Source of the DNA: Bacteroidota bacterium
GTDB lineage: Bacteria > Bacteroidota > Bacteroidia > 2-12-FULL-35-15
Direction: 5' to 3'
NCBI GenBank assembly: GCA_025963725.1
Contig: JAOQAE010000004.1
Location: forward strand, 62,001 to 126,000
Length of the DNA: 64,000 nt
The notes below the pieces were generated by a model. The model worked only from the letters and a program-made list of their open reading frames with translations. It was not told the origin of the DNA and ran no database searches. Positions 1 through 10,300 of the stretch are shown piece by piece (within the stretch, counting starts at the first letter, position 1; every line of letters starts with the position of its first letter). A program made the translations under genes and the position numbers.

Positions 1-87
1 GAAAGCGTGAAGTCGGTGAATGTGACGCTGCGGTATGCAAAGGATAAATTGAAAAAATCGACCTTGAATAAGCTGAAAGTAGCATAA
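1..87 (+). CDS. C-terminal end of an unidentified protein (partial)
   Basis: An open frame enters from the left edge and ends with TAA at 85-87, giving 28 residues rich in Lys, Leu and Val. The codons look like those of the neighbouring genes, and a strong terminator follows 17 bp later, so this is most likely the real 3' end of a plus-strand gene. The fragment is too short to assign to a family. It converges on the T9SS protein gene at 153-1367. Confidence 0.55.
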   Translation, partial: ESVKSVNVTLRYAKDKLKKSTLNKLKVA

Positions 88-103
88 TTGAAAATAGCAT
101 AAA

Positions 104-138
104 AAAAAGGGCGGCCTTGTAATGAAGCCGCCCTTTTT
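104..138. terminator. Bidirectional intrinsic terminator between convergent genes
   Basis: AAAAAGGGCGGC (104-115) pairs with GCCGCCCTTTTT (127-138) around an 11-nt loop. A-rich and T-rich flanks give a U-tract on both strands. It would end both the partial plus-strand gene and the minus-strand gene that stops at 153. Confidence 0.8.
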
Positions 139-152
139 GTTTACAGGATAAT

Positions 153-1367
153 TTATTTCGCGATAAGCTTGCTTTGCCCTACAGCCTGCGCGCCGTCATT
201 CAGCTGCAGCAGGTATGTGCCCGCTTTAAGATCTTCACGGTAAATGATGCAGCTGTTGCTTCCGGAAGCAAGCTCCACTTTTCTAACAAGCTTACCTTCC
301 ATATCAAAGATCGAAAGGCTGCCTGTGTTTTTAAACTGGTAGCTGCCAAGGTCGATAGTGGCTGAGGAAAGGAAAGGATTTGGGAAGGCGGTGAAAGTGA
401 CCTGTCCGCTTGTTTTTTCAGCGATCCCTACATTGGATGTGTATTTCAGGATGGTTCCATCAAGCCCGGTAGCGTACCCCGTGTTGGAGTTTACGAACTG
501 CACTCTTGTCAGCCTTGAGGTTCCCGGCAAAGAGCTCGTCCATGTGCTGCCGCCGTCGTTTGTTTCAAGGATGTTCCCGATGTTGGCGCTTATATTTCCT
601 CCTACGATAAAGCCTTTGCTTGAGTTAATAAAATCAAAGCCTGTGAGCACATCAGGTGTGCCGCTTACCACCAGCGACCAGGTTGCTCCTGCATCGGTGG
701 TTCTCCTGATCATTCCGTTATCGCCGATCACAACACCGTTGGAAGCGCTTGTAAACTGAAGTGTTCCGAGGGGCGTGGTGGTACCGCTGGTTAAGGCCGA
801 CCAGGTAGTTCCCCCGTCGGTTGACTTTAAAATAATTCCGCCAAAGCCTGAAACATAGCCTGTGGTGGCGGAGGTAAAGAAAATTGAATTGATCTGCTGG
901 GTGGTGCCTGTTGTGACTGCAGCCCATGTAGAGCCGCCGTCGGTTGTCCTTAACAATGTTCCATTGGCGCCGGATATAAAGCCCAGCATTGTATTGTAAA
1001 AATAAACGGACCGTAAATGCTGTGTGGTAAGCGATACGCTTGTCCATGCGCTGCCCGCGTTTGTGGTTTTCAGAATAGTGCCGGCATCGCCAACCGCAAA
1101 TCCTTTATTGTTATCCACGAAAGCTACATAGGAAAGGTTATTGCCCGTGCCGCTGGTTTGGGCTGTCCAGGTCATTCCGTTGATCGTTCTCAGGATCACG
1201 CCGCCGTTCCCGACAATATAGCAAGTGTCCTTGCTGGGTGCCGATACGCCTAACAGATGAGCGGTTGTCCCGCTTGTAAGGGTGGTCCAGGTGGCAGTCT
1301 GGCTTTTAACCTGGAAAGCCAGGATCGCAAGAGAAATGGTGAAAAAAAAGGTGCTGATCTTTTTCAT
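153..1367 (-). CDS. Secreted YCF48/BNR-like repeat protein with T9SS sorting domain
   Basis: A 404-residue protein with an N-terminal signal peptide (MKKISTFFFT, cleavage near residue 22). About seven units of roughly 42 residues follow, with the pattern GxxGxILkTtdGGxtW, which is typical of YCF48/photosystem II stability-factor-like beta-propellers. The last ~75 residues start at FPNPF (about 328) and end in a beta-rich domain containing LKAGTYLLQL, the type A C-terminal sorting domain that directs export by T9SS and surface anchoring or release. The substrate and role are unknown; such propellers often act as adhesins or scaffolds. The gene is monocistronic, ending at the bidirectional terminator at 104-138. 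A related YCF48-like segment sits in the giant protein at 40274-44905. Confidence 0.85.
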   Translation of the reverse strand: MKKISTFFFTISLAILAFQVKSQTATWTTLTSGTTAHLLGVSAPSKDTCYIVGNGGVILRTINGMTWTAQTSGTGNNLSYVAFVDNNKGFAVGDAGTILKTTNAGSAWTSVSLTTQHLRSVYFYNTMLGFISGANGTLLRTTDGGSTWAAVTTGTTQQINSIFFTSATTGYVSGFGGIILKSTDGGTTWSALTSGTTTPLGTLQFTSASNGVVIGDNGMIRRTTDAGATWSLVVSGTPDVLTGFDFINSSKGFIVGGNISANIGNILETNDGGSTWTSSLPGTSRLTRVQFVNSNTGYATGLDGTILKYTSNVGIAEKTSGQVTFTAFPNPFLSSATIDLGSYQFKNTGSLSIFDMEGKLVRKVELASGSNSCIIYREDLKAGTYLLQLNDGAQAVGQSKLIAK

Positions 1368-1468
1368 GTTTTTTGTTTTTGGTTAGAGTAAATTTAGAAA
1401 AAATAATCGATCAGATCGTTGAAAATTAAAAAGGCGCAGATCGTTGAGCGGATAAAGTGAGCTGCCGG

Positions 1469-3595
1469 TTAATGTGAAATATCACAATGGCTTTTACATT
1501 TTTTCAGGAGTGCTTTTTCTGTATCCGACATGCCCGGAAATTCGTTAAGCCCTTCAAGATATATTTTTGTAGAATCGCAGTCTTTCTTATCCATGCAGTA
1601 TGCGAGGCCGAGCATAAGCCTGAACCTGCTGTTTTGAGGCTGCAGCTGCAAGGCCCGGTTGAGCGCGATGAACCACTTCTTCATGTAAATGGTTTCGCCC
1701 GGATGTTGCATGTGAATAGCTCCTGCACATTCTGAAAGCATAAAGTAAGTGTCCACATCCGCTTCGTGCTTTAAGCCTTCTTCAAGAGTAAGTACCGCTT
1801 CTTTCAATTGGTTCTGTGCAATCTGCCGGTTAGCCGCTTCCTTATAGTTTACCGCCGGAGCCGATGTTATGCCGGCCATTTTTTGATAAAAATCCCCGAG
1901 TTGCTTCTCCGTCATCCCCTGCCTGGTATTGATCTTGTAAGGCGGCCAGAAAAGTGCGGAGACCGCCCTGGCTGCCGAAGAAGGCTCATACGGAATGGAT
2001 CCATGGATGCGTTTAGCACCTGGTATAGTTGAAAGAGCGGCCAGGAGAGCTGCATTGCGTTTGTTTTTTTTAAGATAAATTGCACAGGCCGGTTCGAGAT
2101 AGACCAGCTCCCAGCTTTTATTGTGAAAGAGATAGCGGTGCAGCAGGCTGAAATCGCCCGGATAAACAGCTGCATAATCAAAGTGATAATTCCTTTCTTC
2201 CAGGGCAAAGGCGGAGGTGTCGGTAAGCATCCTGTTATATCGCGTGAAAAATTCAGGGTTGAACACCTCGAGATCACGCAGGTCGATAAAGGATTTGAAG
2301 CCGGGGCGGTTAAGCCACAATAGAGGCGAAGAGCTTAAATAGTCGGAAAAGCAGTTGCCTGTGATCCCCATTTCCTTTATAAATTTTACGGCGCCTGCGG
2401 GCTGCTCATCGCGGTTGAGAGAAAGGCCGTAGCTGAAGGGAAGATGAAGCGCCCGGTAGTAGTTATTGTTACAGATATTGATGTACAGGACGATCCCGCC
2501 AACGCTGAACAGAAGATACGGCAGCGGCTTTCCGGACAGCGCCGTCCGGCCGGAGAAGCGGTGAAGCGTAACTCCGATAAAGGGAGCGGACAGGATCATA
2601 AAGAACACCAGGTTACGTTCGGCGGAAAGCGCCAGGTAAAAGAAAAGCAGCAGCACTATAAAATAGCCGCTGCCGAATGTGCGGGTAGCCTCCCGTATGT
2701 TTTCACGGAAGGGGCCTTTCCCCCAAAAGAGAATTCCTGCAAGGCAGATGAAAAGGGCAATAAGCAGGAGATAAGGCTCTTTTCCCATCCAGTAGCGGGG
2801 ATCGAGACAGGAGAAAAACTCCTGGGTGTAATTGTTCTCATTAAGCGATGTGTAGATCCTGAAAGGATACGCATAGAGCAGGATTCCCCGGGGATTGATG
2901 GCTACCGAGAGTATAGAAAGGACGGATGCTGCGAGGAGGTGCCTGGGAAGTGCCGGGGCCGATCCCGTTTTCAGTAAGCGGCGGTATTCAATGAGCTCTG
3001 CCGCAATGAACACAGCGCTTATGATCATTCCATTGACGAATGCATCATGACTGTTGGCCCATATTACCTGTAAGGGAATAATAAGGTAGATCATGCGGGA
3101 GGCCTTGTTTTTTCTCGCTGCCAGGTAGAAGAGAATAAATGCGAGGCTCATCAGGTGGCTGATCATCTCCGGCCTTCCGGTCATCCGGTATTCGGATGTG
3201 AAGAGGTACAGATACGTAGCGAGGATGATCCCTGCAGAAGGCGCGGGTTTTTCACGCGTACCGCTTAACTGCAGCAGGGTAGTATAGGTTTTGTAAATAG
3301 CAATAACGATCAGGACGTTTATCAGCATCTGGAGCACCATGATAAACTCGGGGTGGCCTGCCCGGCAGAAGAGGCTGATCACCACCTGGTAAAGCCATTT
3401 CACATCCAGCCAGGCGGCTCCTTCAAAAGTGTAAGAAAGAATATCGGTATGTGGAACCGCTTTATTATTCCAGATCCATTCGCCGGTGCGGAGCATCCAG
3501 AAAACATCAAGCTGGGTGAGGTTCTTAATAGCCAGAACGATCGCAATCAACATGCAACCGGCCCAGGCGATCCATTTATAAGTTCTTAGTTGCAT
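1469..3595 (-). CDS. Multi-spanning membrane protein (GT-C-like) with C-terminal TPR region
   Basis: A 708-residue protein starting at ATG 3595 (MQLRTYKW); the frame is open further upstream, but that part lies inside the preceding gene. The N-terminal ~430 residues hold about ten hydrophobic segments. The first loop contains LDVFWMLRTGEWI, resembling the acidic first-loop motif of GT-C-fold, lipid-linked glycosyltransferases. The C-terminal ~200 residues are soluble and TPR-like (for example EAVLTLEEGLKHEADVDTYF). A role in transferring sugars to surface glycans or proteins is plausible but is an inference; no donor can be named. It lies 20 bp downstream of the scramblase-like gene and is probably cotranscribed with it. 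Confidence 0.7.
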   Translation of the reverse strand: MQLRTYKWIAWAGCMLIAIVLAIKNLTQLDVFWMLRTGEWIWNNKAVPHTDILSYTFEGAAWLDVKWLYQVVISLFCRAGHPEFIMVLQMLINVLIVIAIYKTYTTLLQLSGTREKPAPSAGIILATYLYLFTSEYRMTGRPEMISHLMSLAFILFYLAARKNKASRMIYLIIPLQVIWANSHDAFVNGMIISAVFIAAELIEYRRLLKTGSAPALPRHLLAASVLSILSVAINPRGILLYAYPFRIYTSLNENNYTQEFFSCLDPRYWMGKEPYLLLIALFICLAGILFWGKGPFRENIREATRTFGSGYFIVLLLFFYLALSAERNLVFFMILSAPFIGVTLHRFSGRTALSGKPLPYLLFSVGGIVLYINICNNNYYRALHLPFSYGLSLNRDEQPAGAVKFIKEMGITGNCFSDYLSSSPLLWLNRPGFKSFIDLRDLEVFNPEFFTRYNRMLTDTSAFALEERNYHFDYAAVYPGDFSLLHRYLFHNKSWELVYLEPACAIYLKKNKRNAALLAALSTIPGAKRIHGSIPYEPSSAARAVSALFWPPYKINTRQGMTEKQLGDFYQKMAGITSAPAVNYKEAANRQIAQNQLKEAVLTLEEGLKHEADVDTYFMLSECAGAIHMQHPGETIYMKKWFIALNRALQLQPQNSRFRLMLGLAYCMDKKDCDSTKIYLEGLNEFPGMSDTEKALLKKCKSHCDISH

Positions 3596-3615
3596 AATGC
3601 TGTGAATACCGGGCT

Positions 3616-4203
3616 TTATTCCTTCAGCACCATGTCGATGCACATTACTGCTGCAAGGATCAGGATGCGCGTAGGGTCCGATGCAGGAACGCTTTCGTTC
3701 ACGGTAAGCATGTAATTGTCGGCGGAGGTGAACAGCTCCTTGCCGATGCCTGCCCATTTTTTATTCACTCTTGCCAGCTCGCGGTCGTTCTGCACAAAGG
3801 CGAAATCCCAGCTGGTCCAGCTGCCTTTCAGCCTGCATACTTCATTGTCGTTAGCGTCGAGCACAGCGAACTTGCCGCCGATGCTGAAAAATTTCTGTCT
3901 GAATTTTCCAACCAGCACGTCGTTCTCATCCAGCACTTCCACCACCGATCTGAAAAAGGTAACGCCGCGCTGTACGGTGAGCACTTTTTTTCCGTCGGGC
4001 GTTTTGATCTCGATGTGAAAAGGTGTCATCCTTTTATAGTCGGTGAAGCGGAACATCTTGGTGAAGAAGCCCAGTGAATCCTCGCGGCAGTTCATGATCA
4101 GCTCCTGGGTCTCCGGGCTGTAAATATCAAAATTATTGGCTGCCTTAAAGAAGCCAACGTGCTCCTTTACAAAGTACGTGTTACGCTGAAGAATGGGGTT
4201 CAT
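3616..4203 (-). CDS. LURP-one/phospholipid scramblase-like protein
   Basis: A 195-residue protein with the twelve-strand scramblase/LURP-one (tubby-like) pattern. Alternating strands such as FHIEIKTPDGKKVLTVQR, VVEVLDENDVLVGKFRQK and FAVLDANDNEVCRLKGSW are followed by a hydrophobic C-terminal helix (RILILAAVMCIDMVL), as in eukaryotic scramblases. In bacteria this family is uncharacterised; lipid binding at the membrane is the likeliest role, and scramblase activity is not established. It sits between the ZIP transporter gene (15 bp gap) and the GT-C-like gene (20 bp gap), so 1469-5687 is probably one four-gene transcript. Confidence 0.75.
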   Translation of the reverse strand: MNPILQRNTYFVKEHVGFFKAANNFDIYSPETQELIMNCREDSLGFFTKMFRFTDYKRMTPFHIEIKTPDGKKVLTVQRGVTFFRSVVEVLDENDVLVGKFRQKFFSIGGKFAVLDANDNEVCRLKGSWTSWDFAFVQNDRELARVNKKWAGIGKELFTSADNYMLTVNESVPASDPTRILILAAVMCIDMVLKE

Positions 4204-4218
4204 GTGTTTGTGTTTTAG

Positions 4219-4935
4219 TTAACTGCCTATGAATGCAAGTGAAGCGCCGAGGAGGATCACTATGAATTTAATGAGGTTGAAGCGGTGGTTCTCGCTCGAT
4301 TCAAAAAGTATGGTGGTGGAAATGTGCAGGAAGATTCCCACGACAACTGCCATGATGCGGTCGAAATACATGGAGAGCCCGCCGATCATATTCTGCCCGA
4401 TGGCATAGCTGGTAAAGCTGCCCAGCGGGGTGATGAGCGCAAATACAACCAGCCACATGATAGCCTGCTGCTTGCTGATATGCGATTGCAGCAGCATGGT
4501 CATTAAGGCGATGGCGATGGGAATGTTATGGAGGATGATGCCGGTGAGCAATGATTCGTGCGTGCCTGTATTGCCGTTCGCAAGCGGCATACCTTCCAGG
4601 AACGAGTGGATGGACAGCCCGATCATCATGGCAAAAGGAAACGCATTGTGCTTGTGGTCATGCTTATGGATGTGAATATGTCCGTGCTCGATGCCTTCTG
4701 AAAAGAACTCGAGCAGGATCTGCGCGAAAAAGCCGATCAGGATGTAAATGCCCGCATTGGCCGCGCCGGATGCATAGATCTCGGGGATGAGATGCAGCAC
4801 GCTGATGGCGAACAGGAATGCACCGCTGAAGGAAAGCAGCAGCTTTAGGTTCTTGCTGCTGATGTTAATGAAAAGTACGCTCAGCCCGCTTGCGATCACC
4901 GACAAAAAAAGAAAGAGGTACATAGAATAATTCAT
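4219..4935 (-). CDS. ZIP family divalent metal transporter
   Basis: A 238-residue inner-membrane protein with about eight transmembrane helices. It carries the ZIP metal-site signatures HSFLEG (110-115) in helix IV and HNIPIA (136-141) in helix V. A histidine-rich cytoplasmic loop (84-96, HGHIHIHKHDHKH) lies before helix IV, typical of Zn2+ or Fe2+ importers. ZIP proteins move divalent cations into the cytoplasm; zinc is the most likely substrate, but specificity cannot be read from the sequence. The start codon overlaps the end of the methyltransferase gene by 4 bp, indicating translational coupling. Confidence 0.9.
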   Translation of the reverse strand: MNYSMYLFLFLSVIASGLSVLFINISSKNLKLLLSFSGAFLFAISVLHLIPEIYASGAANAGIYILIGFFAQILLEFFSEGIEHGHIHIHKHDHKHNAFPFAMMIGLSIHSFLEGMPLANGNTGTHESLLTGIILHNIPIAIALMTMLLQSHISKQQAIMWLVVFALITPLGSFTSYAIGQNMIGGLSMYFDRIMAVVVGIFLHISTTILFESSENHRFNLIKFIVILLGASLAFIGS

Positions 4936-5687
4936 GCTGCTGTATTGATTTTTTTTGCCAGTATGATGAGCCTGTCGGATGTTCCCGGATCAAATTCACC
5001 AAGGTCATAGCTGCCCCACAAATGTAGTATTTTAAGCCCGCTGCCTGCAAAGTATTTTTCGAAATCGGGCAGCGACAATGCCTTTACTTTTTCTTCGAAA
5101 TGAAAATCCCTGCCTTGGTCTGAAAAGTCGATCTGCTTAATGATAAAGCCATTCTCCACCCTTTTCCTGATCCGGAACGTAATGCCTTCAACGGTGACCG
5201 CGTCCTCCGCCTTCAGGTTCTTCAATACTTTGGCGGAGTTAAAAAAGTCGAGCACAAAAATGCCATCCGGCTTTAAGCCTTTGGCAACCGACTGGATCGT
5301 TGCCAGCTCATCCCTTTCCTTTTCGAAGTAGCCGAAGCTGGTGAACAGGTTTACGATGTAATCAAAATAGTTGGTGCGGAACAGCTTCCGCATATCATGC
5401 ACATAAAAATGGAGGTGCTCGTTCTCGCAGGCGGATGCATGTTTGATGCTTTCCGGTGAAAGGTCTACGCCCGTAACATCAAATCCTTTTTTATTGAGGA
5501 ACACCGAATGCCTGCCTTTGCCGCATGCCAGGTCGAGAAAACGAGCAGCGGGAGCCGGTTTCAGAAAAGCGACAAGCTTATTGATGAACAATTCGGCCTC
5601 ATCGCAGTTCCTGTGCTTGTACAGCGTATGATAGTAAGGGGAATCAAACCACGTCGCAAACCAATCCTCATGTCCTTTCTCGCTCAT
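4932..5687 (-). CDS. Class I SAM-dependent methyltransferase
   Basis: A 251-residue cytoplasmic protein with the Rossmann methyltransferase core: motif I FLDLACGKGRH (50-60), the acidic ribose-binding position in VTGVDLSPES (71-80), and the post-I and motif IV region HDMRKLFRTNYFDYIVNLF. This is the Methyltransf_25/11 type, which methylates small molecules or other substrates; the substrate is unknown. It is the first gene of the minus-strand run and is coupled by a 4-bp overlap to the ZIP transporter gene. It diverges from the PP2C gene starting at 5767. Confidence 0.85.
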   Translation of the reverse strand: MSEKGHEDWFATWFDSPYYHTLYKHRNCDEAELFINKLVAFLKPAPAARFLDLACGKGRHSVFLNKKGFDVTGVDLSPESIKHASACENEHLHFYVHDMRKLFRTNYFDYIVNLFTSFGYFEKERDELATIQSVAKGLKPDGIFVLDFFNSAKVLKNLKAEDAVTVEGITFRIRKRVENGFIIKQIDFSDQGRDFHFEEKVKALSLPDFEKYFAGSGLKILHLWGSYDLGEFDPGTSDRLIILAKKINTAA

Positions 5688-5732
5688 TCTTTAATTTTTT
5701 TGTAAAAATACAAACTTGTAGCTGAATTTAAC

Positions 5733-5740
5733 TAAATTTG
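5733..5740 (+). promoter_or_regulatory. Candidate Bacteroidota -7 element for the PP2C gene
   Basis: TAAATTTG matches TAnnTTTG and lies 26 bp before the ATG at 5767. A TTG at 5716-5718 leaves a spacer of only 14 bp, so the -33 side is weak. Confidence 0.4.
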
Positions 5741-5766
5741 AACTTTAGGAGTTTCAAATAATCCAC

Positions 5767-7173
5767 ATGAAACAAACTGCTCCATCCGAACCATTCATTT
5801 CCTGGCAAACAGAGCTGAACATTACGGCGTATAAGTACCATTCGCTTATTGCGTGGGTAGCAGTGGCTTTGAACCCCATCTGGGCGATCGGGGATTATTA
5901 TACCATTCCCGAGCATTTTACCGATTTTCTTATTTTCCGCCTGGCCGTTTCGGGGCTTACGCTGGCAGTGCTGCTTTTCAGGAAGAGGCTGGTTAATTTT
6001 CCCGAGCTGATCGCGCTGATCCCTTTCATCGGCATTTCCGTTCAGAACGCTTACATGTACAGCGTAATGAACATCCCGGAGCTGCAGAAGCATACCTTCG
6101 CATACATCGCCCTGTTCATCGGTGCGGGAATGTTTGTGCTCTGGCGCCCGATCTATTCAGTGTCCATCGTAGTCATTTCCTTCATCGCCAACATTATTTT
6201 CATTTCGATGAACAGCCACCTGCATACGAGCGACATTCTCATCAACGGCGGCATGCTTACCACGTCGGTGGCATTGTTCACCATCCTGCTCATCAATACG
6301 CGCACAAACCTTACGAAGAAAGAGATCATCGCCAGGCTGGCGCTTGCCGAATCCTTTAAGCAGCTCGAAGAGAAGAACGAGATCATCGAGGAAAAGAACA
6401 AGGACATCAGCGACAGCATCAACTATGCGCAGCGGATCCAGCAGGCGGTGCTTCCGCCGATGGAAAAGCTGGACAAAATGCTGAAGGAGTATTTTATCCT
6501 GTACAAGCCGAAGGATGTGGTAAGCGGCGATTTTTACTGGCATGCAAAAGTGCAGACCACACCTCCGGGAGGCGATCCCACTCACAATATTGTTGTGCTC
6601 GCTGCGGTGGATTGCACAGGCCACGGCGTTCCGGGAGCGCTCATGAGCATTATCGGGACCACGATCCTGAACCAGACCGTTGCCAATGCGGCTGTGAATA
6701 CGCCTGCCGATGCACTCAGCTTCCTGAACAAAGAGGTGACAAAGAGCCTCAACTCTATAAAGGATGGCATGGACATGGCGCTTGTTGCGCTTAACCTCGA
6801 CAAGATGGAGCTGCAATATGCCGGCGCCAATAACCCGATCTATATTGTACGCGACAAGAAGTTCATCGAGATCAAGCCCGATAAGCAGGCGATAGGCGCC
6901 GATACCGATAATGCCGATGTGAAGGTGTTCACCAACCATGTGATCCAGCTTCAGAAAGGCGACTGCATTTACCTGTTCACCGATGGCTATGCCGACCAGT
7001 TCGGGGGGCCGCTCGGAAAAAAATTCAAGTACAAAAAATTCCAGGAGCTGCTTGTGGAGATCCAGGACAATACCACCGAAGAGCAAAAACATATTCTGAA
7101 CTACCACCACGAGCAATGGAAAGGCGATCTCGAGCAGGTTGATGATATTCTTGTGATTGGTGTAAGGGTATAA
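5767..7173 (+). CDS. Membrane-anchored SpoIIE-type PP2C phosphatase
   Basis: A 468-residue protein. Residues ~20-185 hold about six transmembrane helices, followed by a charged coiled-coil linker (EEKNEIIEEKNKDISDSINYA). A SpoIIE-type PP2C serine/threonine phosphatase domain begins near residue 215. Metal-binding motifs are visible: GDFYWH (from 254), DCTGHGVPGALMS, KDGMDMALVAL and FTDGYADQFGG. The family dephosphorylates anti-sigma-antagonist-type phosphoproteins in partner-switch systems. In Pseudomonas the comparable membrane phosphatase SiaA acts on SiaC, and SiaB- and SiaC-like genes lie about 5 kb downstream (11876-12812). That makes this protein one of three candidate phosphatases in the window; the pairing is an inference. 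Confidence 0.85.
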   Translation: MKQTAPSEPFISWQTELNITAYKYHSLIAWVAVALNPIWAIGDYYTIPEHFTDFLIFRLAVSGLTLAVLLFRKRLVNFPELIALIPFIGISVQNAYMYSVMNIPELQKHTFAYIALFIGAGMFVLWRPIYSVSIVVISFIANIIFISMNSHLHTSDILINGGMLTTSVALFTILLINTRTNLTKKEIIARLALAESFKQLEEKNEIIEEKNKDISDSINYAQRIQQAVLPPMEKLDKMLKEYFILYKPKDVVSGDFYWHAKVQTTPPGGDPTHNIVVLAAVDCTGHGVPGALMSIIGTTILNQTVANAAVNTPADALSFLNKEVTKSLNSIKDGMDMALVALNLDKMELQYAGANNPIYIVRDKKFIEIKPDKQAIGADTDNADVKVFTNHVIQLQKGDCIYLFTDGYADQFGGPLGKKFKYKKFQELLVEIQDNTTEEQKHILNYHHEQWKGDLEQVDDILVIGVRV

Positions 7174-7198
7174 TGTACCTGTATTGCTTTATTAGGAT

Positions 7199-7268
7199 GT
7201 CATCCTGTTTCACCTGCGGCAAGCCTTCGGCGACCGAAGGAGCGGAATGAAATGCAGCCGAAGGATCT
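7199..7268. repeat. Dispersed intergenic element (GTCATYCTG ... GGAATGAAATG family)
   Basis: After GTCATCCTG at 7199-7207 comes a perfect hairpin CCTTCGG/CCGAAGG (7224-7230/7234-7240), then GGAATGAAATG and CCGAAGGATCT (7244-7268). A second copy of the GTCATYCTG, GGAATGAAATG and CGAAGRATCT blocks occurs at 26662-26698. It fills most of the gap between the two PP2C genes. Confidence 0.6.
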
Positions 7269-7393
7269 TTTTTCTCTCAGCAGAAATCCCGGTAATATAA
7301 TGAAGATGCTTCCTGCGTCAGCATGACAAATGCTTATAATGCTATTCTTCCCAATTCCCGTAATTTTATATCTTTACTTCCGATATAACCGAT

Positions 7394-10300
7394 ATGCGCA
7401 TCAGGCTACCCAAACATATCTTCCTTCTTACCATTCTCCTCTTTGTACTCGCTGCAGGAAGGCTTGCTTCGCAGGAGCTTAAGTTCGGGCACATCACCGC
7501 CGATCAGGGATTGTCGATGGGAGTGGTGAACTGCATCCTGCAGGACAGCCGGGGCTTCATGTGGTTCGGGACACAGGACGGGCTCAATAAATACGACGGT
7601 TACAACATTACTGTTTACAAGCACAATCCGCTCGATTCGAATTCACTCTCCAATAATTTTATCAATACATTGTACGAAGACAGGGAAGGTATTCTCTGGA
7701 TCGGTACGGATGGCGGCGGAATAGAGGCATACAGCCTGATCACCGGAAAATTTACGCATCACCAGTATGAACGCGAAAAGAAAAATTCGATCAGCAATAA
7801 TAAGATCCGCTCGATCATCGAGGACAAGGAAGGCATGCTTTGGGTGGGGACCGATGAAGGGCTGAACATGCTGAACAGGAGCACCGGCGCGTTCACCCGG
7901 TACCTGAACGACAGCAATGATCCGAACAGCCTGAGCAACAATGCCGCATGGTGCCTGCATGAAGGCGGCGACGGGGTGCTCTGGATAGGTACTTCCGGCG
8001 GAGGATTGAACTCCTTCGATAAAAAAACAAATACATTTAAAAATTACCAGCAGCTCGATGAAACAACCGGCGCCGTGGTGGAAAATTCCAACCAGGTGCG
8101 CTCCATCCACGAGGACAAGGATGGCATTTTCTGGATCGGCACTTTTGGCGATGGCGTACAGATCTTCGACCCGCGCAGCAAAACGTTTTTAAGGAACCTG
8201 CTCAACAATGAAAAGGATGCGAACACGCTTGCGCATAACGGCATCACTTCCATCACGGAAGATGTCAACGGTGTGCTCTGGATCGGGACTTACGGCGGCG
8301 GGCTCGACCAGTACTTCAAAAAAACCGGGCGCTACCGCCATTACAGGTACGATGAGAAGAACCAGAACGGCATTAACAGCAACCAGGTAAAATGCATTTA
8401 CCACGATAAGGTAGGCTCTGTGTGGATAGGTACGGAAGGCGGAGGCGTGAACGTGCACTTCAGGGCAAGCAGCAAATTCCAGTATTACAAGAAAAAAGAT
8501 GATTCGCAAAACAGCCTGCAAAGCAATGTGGTGCTTGCGCTGATGCAGGACCGCAGCGGGCTTGTATGGATCGGCACCAGCCAGGGCGGCTTAACTTCGC
8601 TCGACCGCGAAACCGACACCTACACGCAATACCCGCAGCTGTCTACCGCCAGCAACAATTCCATTCTTTCGCTCTGCGAGGATAAGGATGGCTGGATCTG
8701 GGTGGGCACCTGGGGAAGAGGGCTGAATTCCTATGATAAGAAAACGAAGAAGGTAACATCGTATTCACTGTTCAAGAGCCAGAACAACGGCACCATCATC
8801 AGCATTATGCAGGGCCGCAACGGTCTGATCTGGGTGGGAACCTACAAAGGCGGCGTGTTCTCCTACGATAAGAGCAGGAACATTTTCACACATTACACTA
8901 TTGAGTCGGGATTAAGCAGCAATAACATTTACACGATCTTCGAGGACAGCAAAGGGCTGATCTGGATCGGCACCGAAGGCGGAGGCGTGAACGCGCTGAA
9001 CGTGGAAACAGGCGCCGTAAAAGTATATGCGCGGGATGAGAAAGGAAACAGCATCAGCTCCAATTCCATCAATCACATTTATGAAGATGCGAAAAATAAT
9101 TTGTGGTTTGCAACAGCGAACGGGCTGAATAAATTCGACCCGCGCACGGAGCACTTCGATCATTATTTTGAGAAGGACGGATTGCCGAACGATTACATTT
9201 ACTGCGTAATGCCGGATAAGCAGGGCAACCTCTGGATGACCACGAACAAGGGCATCTCGAAGTTCAACCCGGCTTTAAAGAATGTGAGCGGCTCCGCTTT
9301 TCACAACTACGATGTGAACGACGGGTTGCAGGGAATGGAGCATAACCAGGGGGCATTCTTCTGCAGCAAAAGCGGGGAGATGTTTGTTGGCGGCGTGAAC
9401 GGCTTCAACGTTTTTAACCCGGAAAAGATCACCGACAACCCGCATGTGCCTCCCGTGCGGATCATCTCCTACAAGCGCTTCGGTAAGGAAGTGGAGCTCG
9501 ATACGCTCATCTACAACAAAAAGTACCTCGACCTTTCCTGGAAGCAGAATTTCTTCTCCTTCGATTTTGTGGCGCTCGATTACCAGATGCCCGGAAAGAA
9601 TAAATATTCATACAAGCTCGAAGGAGTGGATGAGGATTGGTCGCCTGTCGGCTCACAGCGCTATGCAAGCTATACCGAGCTGAGCGGAGGCACGTACGTG
9701 TTCAGGGTGCGGGCCGCCAACAGCGACGGCGTGTGGAACGATGAAGGCGTTACGCTGACCATCCGCATTAACCCGCCGTTCTGGAAAACCAAGCTGTTCT
9801 ATGCGCTCTGCATCATCCTCATCATTGCCGGATTTACAGTATTTGTAAGATACCGCACTTCGTCGATCAAGCGCGAGAACAGGAAGCTGGAGGAAAAAGT
9901 GGAAGAGCGCACGCAGGAGCTGGCGCAGAAGAACAAGGACATTACCAGCAGCATCCAGTATGCCAAGCGCATTCAGCTGGCCATCCTGCCTCCGCTGGAG
10001 CAGATCTTTAAATATTTTCCCGAATCGTTCCTGCTGTACAAGCCAAAGGATATTGTAAGCGGCGACTTTTACTGGTTTGGGATCAAGAACGGCAGAAAGA
10101 TCATTGCCGTGGTGGATTGTACGGGGCACGGCGTTCCGGGCGCGTTCATGAGCATGATCGGGCATAACCTGCTCAACCAGATCATCATCGAGAACGGGAT
10201 CACCGCTCCCGACCAGATACTGAACGCGCTGCACAAAGGCGTGCAATCGGCATTGAAGCAGGGCACAAACGTGGTGGATACCAGCGATGGAATGGATGTG

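Noticed and set aside
3596-3757. Upstream extension of the GT-C-like protein
   Set aside because: The extra 54 residues lie inside the scramblase-like gene in another frame, are basic and low in coding quality, and precede a proper membrane-protein start.
6157-7116. Long open frame (319 codons) opposite the PP2C gene
   Set aside because: It is antisense to conserved PP2C motifs, lacks recognisable protein character and has His/Leu-rich shadow composition.
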